A stretch of DNA of 36,469 nt from positions 1 through 36,469 of the IMG/VR virus record IMGVR_UViG_3300031521_000199, one strand, 5' to 3'. Source of the stretch: a virus. Below are positions 7,645-15,324 of this stretch, one piece after another. The notes beneath the pieces were generated by a model. It saw only the letters and a program-made list of their open reading frames with translations, did not search any database and had not been told where the DNA came from. A program made the translations under genes and the position numbers. Numbering within the stretch: position 1 is the stretch's first letter; the number at the start of each line of letters is the position of its first letter.

Positions 7645-9411
7645 TTATGCAGTAGGTGTTTGAGCGGGTGGGGTTTGTGCTTGTCCACCACCTTGTGCGG
7701 GTGCTTGTGCTGCTGGTGGGGTTTGTGCTTGTCCACCTATTTGAGCACCTGCTTGTGCTTCTGTTCCCATTTCAGGTCCACCTGGTGCTTCTTCTTTACC
7801 GAAGTAATCTTCACCTGGTCCAGTAGCACCACCAAAGTCACTTTCACCACCTTCACCACCTTCAATTTCTTCAATAGACATAGAACCTTTTTCTTTAATC
7901 TTATACTTCATATTTTCTTGAATATCAGCATCGGTAAATCTCATAATTTTTCTGATTACCCATTCAGATGCTAAATATGGTTCACCTTCTGCGTTTTGTA
8001 TATTAGTTAACATAGAAGATGCAATACTTGAACGTTTTTCTAAGTTTTTAAGATAATTCCATTCTTCAAATAATTCATTAGCATTAAATTCTATACTTAA
8101 ATTTGCTATGAAATTATTATCTGAAATTAGTTCAGGAAAATCACGCATCATCTGAATCTTCAATGGTTTTACAATAATTTCTTGAAATACTGTTCTAATT
8201 CTTCTTATATAATTATGGAATTTTTGTTCATCTCTTGTTACTTCCGAAGAATCACCAAATAAAGTACCACCACCGCTATCTTGATCAAAACGTGAAAATG
8301 GAATTTTAGATTCTCTTTTTAAATTATTGTGAAACCATATTAACATTTGGTCTTCATTTAAATCATTTCCTTGTGGTGATTCAATCGTCATTTCGGGTGT
8401 ACCACCTTCACCTGATGACGGAAACCAAAAGTCTTTACTATGTGGTATATTAGAACTACCGTTAATTTTAACAGTACCTAATTGGTCTTCCCATTGCACA
8501 TCTTCATGATATTCAGACATTAATTGATTAATTTGTTGTTCTGCTTGTGTTCTTGATAATCCACCAATAGGAATAATAAACTTTTTATATATTGATGCTT
8601 GATTTATATTAAATAATATTTTTGTTTGTTCCAATAATTTTAATTGGTTATATGGTCTAATCAATGGTTCAACATAAGATGTTTCACTAAAGTCTTGATT
8701 ATTACCATATGAAATATAAATAATTTGTGCATCTAATAGAATCCTTCTAAGTTTTGGATCATCGGGATATTGCACCCATACTACTGTACCACTTTCGGGG
8801 TCAGATGCGGGTACTAATGTTAATGGATCTAACTTCATTAAGTCAACAACATTTTTTTGTTTCTTATCATAAATTATTTCAAATGCAATAAAACCATCAA
8901 TAATTAAATCCTTTAATAGTGTCCATGCTTTTATACCATCATTAAATCCAAATGAATTGTAAACTTTTTTGAAATTTTCATGTACTTTCTGTCTAATGAT
9001 TTCATCGAAATCAGTTGGTAAATCTAATACTTTACAGAAGAAATTATTTTCATCAAATATAATTGTTTCATCAGCAATATCTGTAAGATAACCTCTAATT
9101 TCATCTTTAATAGAATATTGTCTTAGTACTTTTCTTTTATCATAATAAGAACGGTCCAAATATGCAACTGATTTTTGGTCTAATATTTTTGAAATCATTC
9201 TTTTAGAAAATAAATCATACATCATAGGACCTGTTGTAACATTACCCATATTAGTACTGAATTCTGGATCTTCATTAACACCGATTGCGTATGATTGTGG
9301 AATACTATCTACATCATATGTTAATCCAAAGTTACTAATTTTTCTTAATTGCTTACTGAAAAACCCAACATTTAATCCATTTCTTTTACTATTATCTTTA
9401 TAACCAGCCAT
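7645..9411 (-). CDS. gp20: Portal vertex protein, T4 gp20-like
   Basis: Forms the dodecameric ring at the unique capsid vertex through which DNA is packaged and to which the neck binds. The 588-residue length is close to T4 gp20 (524). The most diagnostic stretch is SGGGTLFGDSSEVTRDEQKF followed by RRIRTVFQEIIVKPL, matching the gp20 segment with EITRDE..F..F.RR.R. Upstream are IIYISYGN and PLIRPYNQLKLLEQ, the portal stem/wing region. The C-terminus (about 555-588) is a Gln/Ala/Pro/Gly-rich low-complexity tail with repeated QAQTPPA. It starts with an ATG, an A-rich leader and a TATATA motif about 25-30 bases upstream. Its gene is separated from the protease-scaffold by the peptidase and HAD genes, unlike the compact T4 order. 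Confidence 0.92.
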   Translation of the reverse strand: MAGYKDNSKRNGLNVGFFSKQLRKISNFGLTYDVDSIPQSYAIGVNEDPEFSTNMGNVTTGPMMYDLFSKRMISKILDQKSVAYLDRSYYDKRKVLRQYSIKDEIRGYLTDIADETIIFDENNFFCKVLDLPTDFDEIIRQKVHENFKKVYNSFGFNDGIKAWTLLKDLIIDGFIAFEIIYDKKQKNVVDLMKLDPLTLVPASDPESGTVVWVQYPDDPKLRRILLDAQIIYISYGNNQDFSETSYVEPLIRPYNQLKLLEQTKILFNINQASIYKKFIIPIGGLSRTQAEQQINQLMSEYHEDVQWEDQLGTVKINGSSNIPHSKDFWFPSSGEGGTPEMTIESPQGNDLNEDQMLIWFHNNLKRESKIPFSRFDQDSGGGTLFGDSSEVTRDEQKFHNYIRRIRTVFQEIIVKPLKIQMMRDFPELISDNNFIANLSIEFNANELFEEWNYLKNLEKRSSIASSMLTNIQNAEGEPYLASEWVIRKIMRFTDADIQENMKYKIKEKGSMSIEEIEGGEGGESDFGGATGPGEDYFGKEEAPGGPEMGTEAQAGAQIGGQAQTPPAAQAPAQGGGQAQTPPAQTPTA

Positions 9412-9434
9412 TGTAATCTTTTATTTTTTTTATT

Positions 9435-9441
9435 ATATATA
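9435..9441 (-). promoter_or_regulatory. Putative late promoter of the portal gene
   Basis: An ATATATA core in the minus-strand context TTTTTTATATATAATAAAA, in the 39-base gap before the portal ATG. It is nearly the same as the site before the peptidase gene. Confidence 0.45.
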
Positions 9442-9450
9442 AAAAATGGG

Positions 9451-10185
9451 TCAATCGTTTTTAAATAATTTATAATTACTTTCTAATTGTTTCATTTTTT
9501 TATAGTATTCTTTTACATCTGTATCAAAAGATGATTCCATACCTTCCAATTCTTCAATTGTATATTTTAATTTACTTTGTATATAATCATCGGATTCATA
9601 TTTTTTCATATTTTCTTTCATAAGTGCAACATTTACCTTTCTCATATGAGCGTGAATCATTAAATACATTAAATTAGTTGATACTAATGAACATTCATTT
9701 ATTTTCAAAATATCAAATGCTGAAATAGCAAAATTATAATCACCATTACTTTTTAATGCGTTGTACATTCCTTCAAAATTAATCGGTAAAGAAGATTCTT
9801 CTAATACATCATTACTATCATCATTACCCGAAAAAATTTGTTCGAAATTAGTATACATTTTATTAAAAAATATTTTCTTATAATCAAATGGTAGATAATC
9901 TAAATTAACAGCATATAATATATGCTTATTATTTGAAACTCTATAATCAATAGATAAAATAGGACAAAATACTTTATTACCATTATATTCATAGTTAATT
10001 AAATAAAAACGTCCAATTTGTATTTTATTAAGATTTATTCTTTTAAAATATGGTGTTTCTTTATTTCTCAACATAAATAATTCTTTTGTTGATGCATCTA
10101 CTAATGATGTTAAATCACCGAACTGACCACGCAAAGCATCAACATAATAAGCAAAACTTTTACCTCTTTCTTCTGAAATTATCAT
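9451..10185 (-). CDS. Conserved-looking phage protein of unknown function
   Basis: Not recognised. It has 244 residues. The N-terminal half has a beta-rich region with RINLNKIQIGRFYLINYEY, KVFCPILSIDYR and HILYAVNLDYLPFDYKKIF, suggestive of a small barrel domain. The C-terminal half (about 150-244) is helical and ends in a Lys/Glu-rich probable coiled coil (YKKMKQLESNYKLFKND). It lies 9 bases downstream of the gp4-like gene and 39 bases upstream of the portal gene, so it is probably a head or neck structural or assembly protein. In T4 the gene after gp4 encodes the baseplate wedge protein gp53, but no sequence resemblance to gp53 is visible. Confidence 0.6.
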   Translation of the reverse strand: MIISEERGKSFAYYVDALRGQFGDLTSLVDASTKELFMLRNKETPYFKRINLNKIQIGRFYLINYEYNGNKVFCPILSIDYRVSNNKHILYAVNLDYLPFDYKKIFFNKMYTNFEQIFSGNDDSNDVLEESSLPINFEGMYNALKSNGDYNFAISAFDILKINECSLVSTNLMYLMIHAHMRKVNVALMKENMKKYESDDYIQSKLKYTIEELEGMESSFDTDVKEYYKKMKQLESNYKLFKND

Positions 10186-10194
10186 ATTGTTATT

Positions 10195-10692
10195 TTAAGA
10201 TTTTAGGAGTCCCCATTTTTGTAGGTGTTCTTCTGTTATGATAATAAATTCCATCCCTCGTTTCTTTGCATAATCAACTGATGCTGACCATTTAAGTTTG
10301 TTTTTTATATGGGTGCGAACAGCATATTCATAGCTTTCAAGTGCTTTTGCTGTTTCATTTTTAGGTTTATCGGGTGGATATAATTCTTTTTTAGGTTTAA
10401 TTTCAACTATAACCCTACTCATTAAATTTTCATCGTTTGTTTTTATTTCGTAAAAAAAATCGGGGTAATACCTATGTAACCCACCACGCAGGTCTGTATA
10501 TGATATAATTGGTTGTTCACATGCCCATCTCATAACTTTTTCATTATTGTCTAAATATTGACAAAATGCATATTCCCAACTTGAACGAAATACAATATTA
10601 TCTGGATCTCCTATATATTTTCCCTTATTTATTAAATTATATTTTCCTTGGCGGTATTTACCATTACCTATTGTTGATTTGTTACTGCTCAT
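10195..10692 (-). CDS. gp4: Head completion nuclease, T4 gp4-like
   Basis: Head completion protein with a PD-(D/E)xK nuclease fold, acting on packaged heads before tail joining. At 165 residues it aligns along its length with T4 gp4 (150): KYIGDPDNIVFRSSWEY, then Trp and Glu before IISY, RYYPDFF, VIVEIKPKKELYPP, KLKWSASVDYAKKRGMEF and IITEEHL. Likely catalytic residues are Glu40, Asp78, Glu97 and Lys99. The start overlaps the stop of the upstream receiver-domain gene by 4 bases (ATGA arrangement), so translation is probably coupled, and the unknown 244-residue gene follows after 9 bases. Confidence 0.92.
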   Translation of the reverse strand: MSSNKSTIGNGKYRQGKYNLINKGKYIGDPDNIVFRSSWEYAFCQYLDNNEKVMRWACEQPIISYTDLRGGLHRYYPDFFYEIKTNDENLMSRVIVEIKPKKELYPPDKPKNETAKALESYEYAVRTHIKNKLKWSASVDYAKKRGMEFIIITEEHLQKWGLLKS

Positions 10693-11219
10693 ATTTTATT
10701 GCTTAAATAAATTATAATACTTACACCTATTACCCAAACTAATATGTTTAGAATAAGATAAGAATATTTTTTATTTTTTGATTTTTTTTCTGAACCTCTA
10801 ATAATTTTTATTTTTTGTAAAGTGTCATTTAAATTAAAAATAGTCATTTTATTTTTAACTACATATTCGTATGCACCGTTTTTAATAATATTAGCTGCTA
10901 CATTTATATCTTCTTGTCCTGAAATAACTAAAATATATATATCGGGATTATTTTTATTAATTAGCTTCATAACTTCATCACCATTCAATCCATCTACCAT
11001 CAAATAATCTAAAATTACACAATCAGGTTTTTCATTTTCAATTTCTAATAAACATTCTTCACCAGATGTAAAAATCTTAATATCATTAAATCCATATTTA
11101 GAGATACTAATTTTTACCAAATTTAAATAATATTCTTCATCATCCATAATATAAATTTTTATATCATCTAATTCAGTTTTATTTTTTTTAAATTTTTTAA
11201 ATATATCAGTTATTAACAT
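10689..11219 (-). CDS. Response-regulator receiver (REC) protein with C-terminal membrane anchor
   Basis: A CheY-like receiver domain with no DNA-binding output. Residues 19-135 hold the full phosphorylation set: acidic pair Asp26/Asp27 in IYIMDDEEYY, phosphoacceptor Asp71 in CVILDYLMVDG, Ser100 in ILVISGQED, and Lys122 in EYVVKNK. The GLNGDEVMKLI and IKNGAYEYV stretches are typical REC sequence. A Lys/Ser-rich hinge (142-152) leads to one hydrophobic helix (about 153-172) ending in SNKI, so the protein would be tail-anchored with REC in the cytoplasm. It could accept phosphate from a host histidine kinase or sequester a host partner at the membrane (inference). It overlaps the gp4-like gene by 4 bases and follows the late sigma gene. 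T4 has no such gene. Confidence 0.85.
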   Translation of the reverse strand: MLITDIFKKFKKNKTELDDIKIYIMDDEEYYLNLVKISISKYGFNDIKIFTSGEECLLEIENEKPDCVILDYLMVDGLNGDEVMKLINKNNPDIYILVISGQEDINVAANIIKNGAYEYVVKNKMTIFNLNDTLQKIKIIRGSEKKSKNKKYSYLILNILVWVIGVSIIIYLSNKI

Positions 11220-11234
11220 ACATTCTTTTTCTTT

Positions 11235-11240
11235 TATATA
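11235..11240 (-). promoter_or_regulatory. Putative late promoter of the receiver-gp4 operon
   Basis: Minus strand CTTTTTAATATATAAAAG in the 65-base gap between the sigma gene and the receiver gene, about 16 bases before the receiver ATG. Motif recurrence is the only support. Confidence 0.35.
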
Positions 11241-11284
11241 TTAAAAAGTAAATGATTGAATTGTTATAATTCAATCAAATAATT

Positions 11285-11692
11285 TTAGATGTTGTGTAAT
11301 CCATTTCCATCATTAGCTCTATCTATACTAATCATAATAATTTTATCATCGTTGTAGTTTTTCTTGTTGTTGATAATATTTATACCATCTGCTAAACCAC
11401 GTTTAAATATTTCAGTGAAATATGGAAATGCTGTATCAAATTTTTTGGGATTAAAGTTTTTCCAATTTTGAAACATGTGTAACAATCCTTGTTGAATACA
11501 ATCATTTCTATCATCACTATTATTATAATTTCTTTCTTTCTTTCTAATTGTATTGTTTGCAATTAAAATTAGCATGTCTTGTGCTGGTCTTGTTAACTTT
11601 CCCATCCCCTTACTTAAAGTAAGCTGATAATATAATTCTCTATCTTCTAAATATTTTGCCATAATTTTATTTAATTTTTTTTGGTAATTCAA
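11285..11692 (-). CDS. gp55: Late-transcription sigma factor, T4 gp55-like
   Basis: A short sigma factor that would redirect host RNA polymerase to late promoters. The core reads DCIQQGLLHMFQNWKNFNPKKFDTAF then PYFTEIFKRGLADGI, the sigma region 2 pattern of gp55-type proteins (Asp-x-x-Gln-x-Gly, a helix ending in Asn-Phe-Asp/Asn, then Tyr-Phe/Ile-Thr and Lys-Arg). An Asn/Lys-rich tail follows. The 135 residues are somewhat shorter than T4 gp55 (185). The frame opens with TTG at 11692; an ATG at 11662 (MAKYLEDRE) gives 125 residues. The upstream YQKKLNKI looks like coding sequence and similar residues open other gp55 proteins, so the start is unsettled. The 168-base gap upstream contains a terminator and a rightward host-type promoter. 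Confidence 0.75.
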   Translation of the reverse strand: MNYQKKLNKIMAKYLEDRELYYQLTLSKGMGKLTRPAQDMLILIANNTIRKKERNYNNSDDRNDCIQQGLLHMFQNWKNFNPKKFDTAFPYFTEIFKRGLADGINIINNKKNYNDDKIIMISIDRANDGNGLHNI

Positions 11693-11711
11693 AAAATTTG
11701 TAGTACCTTTG
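11681..11711 (+). promoter_or_regulatory. Bacteroidetes-type promoter facing right, no gene downstream
   Basis: Plus strand TTG (11681-11683), a 20-base spacer, TACCTTTG (11704-11711). The -7 octamer is identical to that of the leftward promoter at 6618-6625. No ORF of useful length follows before the terminator at 11814-11846, so a short untranslated RNA of about 130 bases is the simplest product if the promoter is real. Confidence 0.4.
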
Positions 11712-11813
11712 TAACTTGGGATAATATACTCTATTTTTTATTTTTTAATAAGAATAATTTCCCAATATATATTGTATATCAAATTTTATTAAAAGTTTAT
11801 AATAAATACAAAT

Positions 11814-11846
11814 AAAAAAAGGGAACTATTAATAATTCCCTTTTTT
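11814..11846. terminator. Bidirectional terminator before the sigma gene
   Basis: AAAAAAAGGGAA and TTCCCTTTTTT pair around a 10-base loop, with A and T runs on each side. It ends the leftward coiled-coil gene transcript and could also end a rightward RNA from the promoter at 11681-11711. Confidence 0.75.
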
Positions 11847-11861
11847 ATAAATATATTTTAA

Positions 11862-13142
11862 TTATCCAATTCTTTTTCTTTCAGCAACTTTAGCATTTTG
11901 AATTCTTCTAAGGTTATTAATTAATTCTTCTTTATAAGATACTAAACCGTCAAATGCTTCTTTAAGTTCAGATGATTCATTTAATAATTCTTGTTCTGAA
12001 CTAAGTGCTTCCAATGATTCTTGAACTTCCTTAATTTTACCTTGAATTTCTTGTTCTTTATCTTCTAACTTTTTGTATTGTTTAATTTCTTTAGAAAGTT
12101 TATTAGATACAAAATTAGAAACATCATATCCCATTTCTCTTTGAACATCTTCAACCAATTGATTTACTGAATCATATTCATAGAAAGATGAACCTGTTCT
12201 TTTGTCAATGTTATACAAATAAATTTTTTCTTTGTAATTGAAAACATATAGTTCTGACAATGGTTTTGTTAAATTACTAATTCTTTGATTAACATCTAAT
12301 TCAACTATTTTGTCTAAATTTTCTAATGTTTCTTTAACGATTGAATAATAACTTTTTTTCATCATAGGAATTATTGGTGAATTAAATAAGTTTTCTAATG
12401 TAGTTTGTTTATCTACTTCTTCATCGTTAATAAATACTTTACCGTTTGTTCCTAAACTAATTGTAAGATTTTCATCAATATGGAAAACAAGTTTTTCGTT
12501 TTCAAATTCTGATACTTCCATAGCTTTTTGTAAACTATATAATTTTGATAAATCTTCACCTTTAAATGATTCAGTTAAATCAGCTTCTTTTACTTCTTTA
12601 TCAGTAAATTTAAACCATCTGTTACCTACAAATGCTACATAACCATTATCACATTGTTCAACGATTGTATAAACTTTTGATACTTTCGCACCATTAGAAG
12701 TCATACTTTTGATTTCGTTAGGATTAGCAGTTAATCCATTAACAAACATTTTAATTTCAGGTACCCAATCATACAATGCTAATTCATTAAGAATACAATT
12801 CATTCTTTCTTCATCTGTATCTTTGTTAATGCTTTCTAAAATCCTATTAAGTGGTTCTCTGTAAAGCATACCCATGTTTTTTCTTTCGACTTTTTTGTAA
12901 AGGTCTTTTAAGTCATAAACTAACGAATTGTTATTTATTTCGTCATCCATTCCTTCTACTAATTTCTTAACATCATTATCATATGAATATGCTTTCAATG
13001 TTTCTTTAATAGAATAAGTTAATTCTTTTTCTGACATTCTTTCAAATTGTTGTAAGTGTCTTTCAAGGATTGTACTGATTTCAAATTGTTCCAATGTTAA
13101 ACTTTGTTTAGCATTAAATAAATCAAATTTCCAATTTTTCAT
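11862..13142 (-). CDS. Large coiled-coil protein of unknown function
   Basis: Not recognised. It has 426 residues, is acidic and has no membrane segment. Residues 1-130 are helical. Residues about 135-240 look beta-rich, with KVYTIVEQCDNGYVAFVGNR, WFKFTDKEV and KLVFHIDENLTISLGTNG. Residues about 355-420 form a probable coiled coil (KQYKKLEDKEQEIQGKIKEV and onward). LTE|S and LNE|S sequences fit the loose prohead-protease cleavage pattern, so an internal core or scaffold-associated head protein is possible (inference). It is flanked by terminators on both sides, making it a single-gene unit; a TATATA motif lies about 90 bases upstream of its ATG. Confidence 0.65.
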   Translation of the reverse strand: MKNWKFDLFNAKQSLTLEQFEISTILERHLQQFERMSEKELTYSIKETLKAYSYDNDVKKLVEGMDDEINNNSLVYDLKDLYKKVERKNMGMLYREPLNRILESINKDTDEERMNCILNELALYDWVPEIKMFVNGLTANPNEIKSMTSNGAKVSKVYTIVEQCDNGYVAFVGNRWFKFTDKEVKEADLTESFKGEDLSKLYSLQKAMEVSEFENEKLVFHIDENLTISLGTNGKVFINDEEVDKQTTLENLFNSPIIPMMKKSYYSIVKETLENLDKIVELDVNQRISNLTKPLSELYVFNYKEKIYLYNIDKRTGSSFYEYDSVNQLVEDVQREMGYDVSNFVSNKLSKEIKQYKKLEDKEQEIQGKIKEVQESLEALSSEQELLNESSELKEAFDGLVSYKEELINNLRRIQNAKVAERKRIG

Positions 13143-13270
13143 TTCTTTTAATTGTTTATTTTTTAGATATTTAGTTCGTTCCTATATCTTGCATGAATTG
13201 CTTATGAATACATAATCAATTTCTATATTATATATTAAATATAATAGGTCTGTTTTTACCATTTTGATAA

Positions 13271-13304
13271 AAAAATAACCTATATCGAAATATAGGTTAT
13301 TTTT
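13271..13304 (-). terminator. Terminator at the end of the tailspike cassette operon
   Basis: A 15-bp inverted repeat (AATAACCTATAT core) with a CGAA loop lies immediately after the stop of the 73-residue gene. The loop reads TTCG on the minus strand, as in the terminator after the capsid gene. The rest of 13143-13270 shows only AT-rich leader sequence. Confidence 0.8.
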
Positions 13305-13305
13305 A

Positions 13306-13527
13306 TTAGGTAAATTGATACGTTATGACACTTGGTGGTGCTGGATCACAGCTTGGTCCAAATGTACTAAGTTCACAAATAATTGGTTTAACAACCCCTA
13401 TATTAAAAAATGATATTTCAGGTTTATGTATGGTGTCAGTTGATTGTCCAACAAAATATAGTTCAACAATATTTATAGTATTGGTTGTTTGTCCAAAGAA
13501 ATCTAATGACATATTATTACTCCGCAT
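13306..13527 (-). CDS. Small tail-associated protein, cassette copy 2
   Basis: A 73-residue protein of unknown function. It ends in PPSVITYQFT, shared with the end of the 68-residue protein at 15325-15531 (EPSVIEYQFN), and both are built from short internal repeats of about 16-23 residues (here SLDFFGQTTNTINI, then ELYFVGQSTDTIH). It overlaps the end of the preceding spike-like gene by 11 bases. A second Met at 13512 (MSLDFFG), just beyond the upstream stop, is an equally good start. It is the last gene of the tailspike operon, followed by a terminator. It is probably a small virion or spike-associated protein. Confidence 0.6.
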   Translation of the reverse strand: MRSNNMSLDFFGQTTNTINIVELYFVGQSTDTIHKPEISFFNIGVVKPIICELSTFGPSCDPAPPSVITYQFT

Positions 13528-15025
13528 AATTTAAGTTTAATTCTATTTTATTAAATAATATTATTTGTGGTCTTAAAGTCAACCCAATTATTGAATTTAA
13601 ATCAAAAGATTCATTATCAGCAGTAGTTACTGCCCAAGTACCATATTCAGTTAAATTAAGGTCAGTTGTTACACCTAAACTTGATAAATCATTAAATAGA
13701 ACTGGTGTATTTGTATCTATATGATACCAAATCTGACATATATCATTAAAAGGTGTTGAATATCTTGGAAAAGAACTAACTTGTGTCAAAGAATCATATG
13801 GTATTACTTCTACACTTTCGCATGGAACAGATGTTGATGTAAATGGTCTGTTTTTACCAAAATAAAATCTGTCAATTAATCCACTCTTTAATTGAGCTTG
13901 ACCACCACCTGGTTTCATTCCTCTTGCGTATGATAAAACATTACTTGTAGTTCTGTTTCTAAATTGAACAGAATCTTGAGATGCATAGAATCCACCTTTT
14001 CCATTGCTAATTAATAAATCGGGTGTTGTTACCAAATCGTCTGTACCATCTGAATTTACATTAGTTATATTATTATATACTAAATGGTTGCTGCTAAATT
14101 GTCCTGAAAGATTGGGTTTATAACATCCAACATATTGATGATCAAGGAATAATGGGTTCGACATATAAAGAGCTATATTATTTCCATTAACATTTAAAGT
14201 ATAATCTAAAACGGTACCATCTACATCATATCTATTAAATATTGGGTATACAGAATCGTCTATTATCTTATTAGTCTGTCCAAGTGTTATATCTGAATAA
14301 AATGAATTAGATATTAATGAAAGCATATAAGTTTGATAAGAATCAGTTAATACATTATTAGCATAATCAGTTAGTGCTAATAATAATTCTGATATAGAAT
14401 TTATATTATTAGTACCTGGTATTATTATACCATTCCATTTCCAAATAATAGCTTTTCTAAATATACAATATTTGAATATTGGAAAATAAACTATTGAAAT
14501 TCTTGGAAATAAATCAATCATTGATACATAAATATTAGAATCTTGTATCAGTGATCCATATGAATTAGTCCAATTATCAAAATTTAAAAATGTAGTGTTA
14601 GAATCACCATTCGGATAAGATGCAGCTTGTACCGATGATTCAACAAAATTAAACTTACTTTCTTGATACGAACCTAACCCCTTTCTCTTTATGTAACAAT
14701 TTTTTACTTCACCATAATTTCCATTTACTTCTAATGTTCTAAGATTATATAAGTTGGAATAATAAGCACCACTACATATACCATTAATAGCAGCAGATAC
14801 ATTATCACCTATTATATCTTTATACCCTGATATGTTTTCTGTTGTCGGACCACTTAACACAATGTAAGGATAATTATATGATGAAGCCTTAGTTATAGTT
14901 GCGTATGGTAACTCTCTTGTACCTGGGTTACTATCAAATCCCACTATCGTACTAACAAATTTAGTATTTATATTTGTAAGTACAATTTTACTTATCGGAT
15001 GTTCGTATATTCTAAATATTCCCAT
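13517..15025 (-). CDS. Beta-helix tailspike-like protein, cassette copy 2
   Basis: A 502-residue protein, probably a receptor-binding spike. The N-terminal VGFDSNPGTRELPYATITKA followed by YIVLSGP is the usual opening of pectate-lyase-like right-handed beta-helices (GxDxxxGTxxxPYxTIxxA). The middle repeats the pattern of its paralogue at 15553-17259: NRYDVDGTVLDYTLN, YVGCYKP, NVNSDGTDDLV, FYFGKNRP and ESVEVIPYDSL are shared almost motif by motif. No catalytic set can be pointed out, so enzymatic activity against polysaccharide is unproven. It overlaps the small genes on both sides (14 and 11 bases), implying coupled translation. Confidence 0.7.
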   Translation of the reverse strand: MGIFRIYEHPISKIVLTNINTKFVSTIVGFDSNPGTRELPYATITKASSYNYPYIVLSGPTTENISGYKDIIGDNVSAAINGICSGAYYSNLYNLRTLEVNGNYGEVKNCYIKRKGLGSYQESKFNFVESSVQAASYPNGDSNTTFLNFDNWTNSYGSLIQDSNIYVSMIDLFPRISIVYFPIFKYCIFRKAIIWKWNGIIIPGTNNINSISELLLALTDYANNVLTDSYQTYMLSLISNSFYSDITLGQTNKIIDDSVYPIFNRYDVDGTVLDYTLNVNGNNIALYMSNPLFLDHQYVGCYKPNLSGQFSSNHLVYNNITNVNSDGTDDLVTTPDLLISNGKGGFYASQDSVQFRNRTTSNVLSYARGMKPGGGQAQLKSGLIDRFYFGKNRPFTSTSVPCESVEVIPYDSLTQVSSFPRYSTPFNDICQIWYHIDTNTPVLFNDLSSLGVTTDLNLTEYGTWAVTTADNESFDLNSIIGLTLRPQIILFNKIELNLNYAE

Positions 15026-15281
15026 AACATATAAATTTATTTAAGTTATAATTTTCATTATTTGTATAATATACAGCTTTTACTGTTATTTTATCAAAGA
15101 CCCAAGTTGACGGTCTTCCAAATTCATCAAAAGTTGCACAAGTTTGTGGTATTCCATGTTTCCCATCACTAAACGTGATTTTTGGTGCAATTTCTTTATT
15201 GAACCAAGTTAGAAATTCAGGACTTTGTGATTCTAAATCTTTAGTTTCATCAAATTCTACTGTATCTGTTATTTGTATCAT
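15012..15281 (-). CDS. Small conserved cassette protein, copy 2
   Basis: An 89-residue protein paralogous to that at 17262-17528: both begin MIQITDT and continue FDETK, QS.EF..W.NK, then a beta-rich domain. It may be a chaperone, adaptor or small structural partner of the spike-like protein that always follows it. It overlaps that downstream gene by 14 bases. A TATATA motif lies about 17-22 bases upstream of the ATG, so this second cassette may have its own late promoter. Confidence 0.65.
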   Translation of the reverse strand: MIQITDTVEFDETKDLESQSPEFLTWFNKEIAPKITFSDGKHGIPQTCATFDEFGRPSTWVFDKITVKAVYYTNNENYNLNKFICYGNI

Positions 15282-15297
15282 TATTTGTATTTTATTT

Positions 15298-15303
15298 TAT
15301 ATA
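15298..15303 (-). promoter_or_regulatory. Putative late promoter of cassette copy 2
   Basis: Minus strand AAACTAATATATAAAATAAAA in the 43-base gap before the 89-residue gene. The other gaps inside the cassettes lack such a core. Confidence 0.4.
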
Positions 15304-15324
15304 TTAGTTTTATTTGGATTAAAA

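Noticed and set aside
9451-10185. Baseplate wedge protein gp53, by position next to gp4
   Set aside because: No sequence features of gp53 were found; position alone is not enough.
13325-13534. A 69-codon plus-strand ORF overlapping the 73-residue minus-strand gene
   Set aside because: The minus-strand frame has a paralogue (shared C-terminal motif and position in the duplicated cassette), and the plus frame has no such support.
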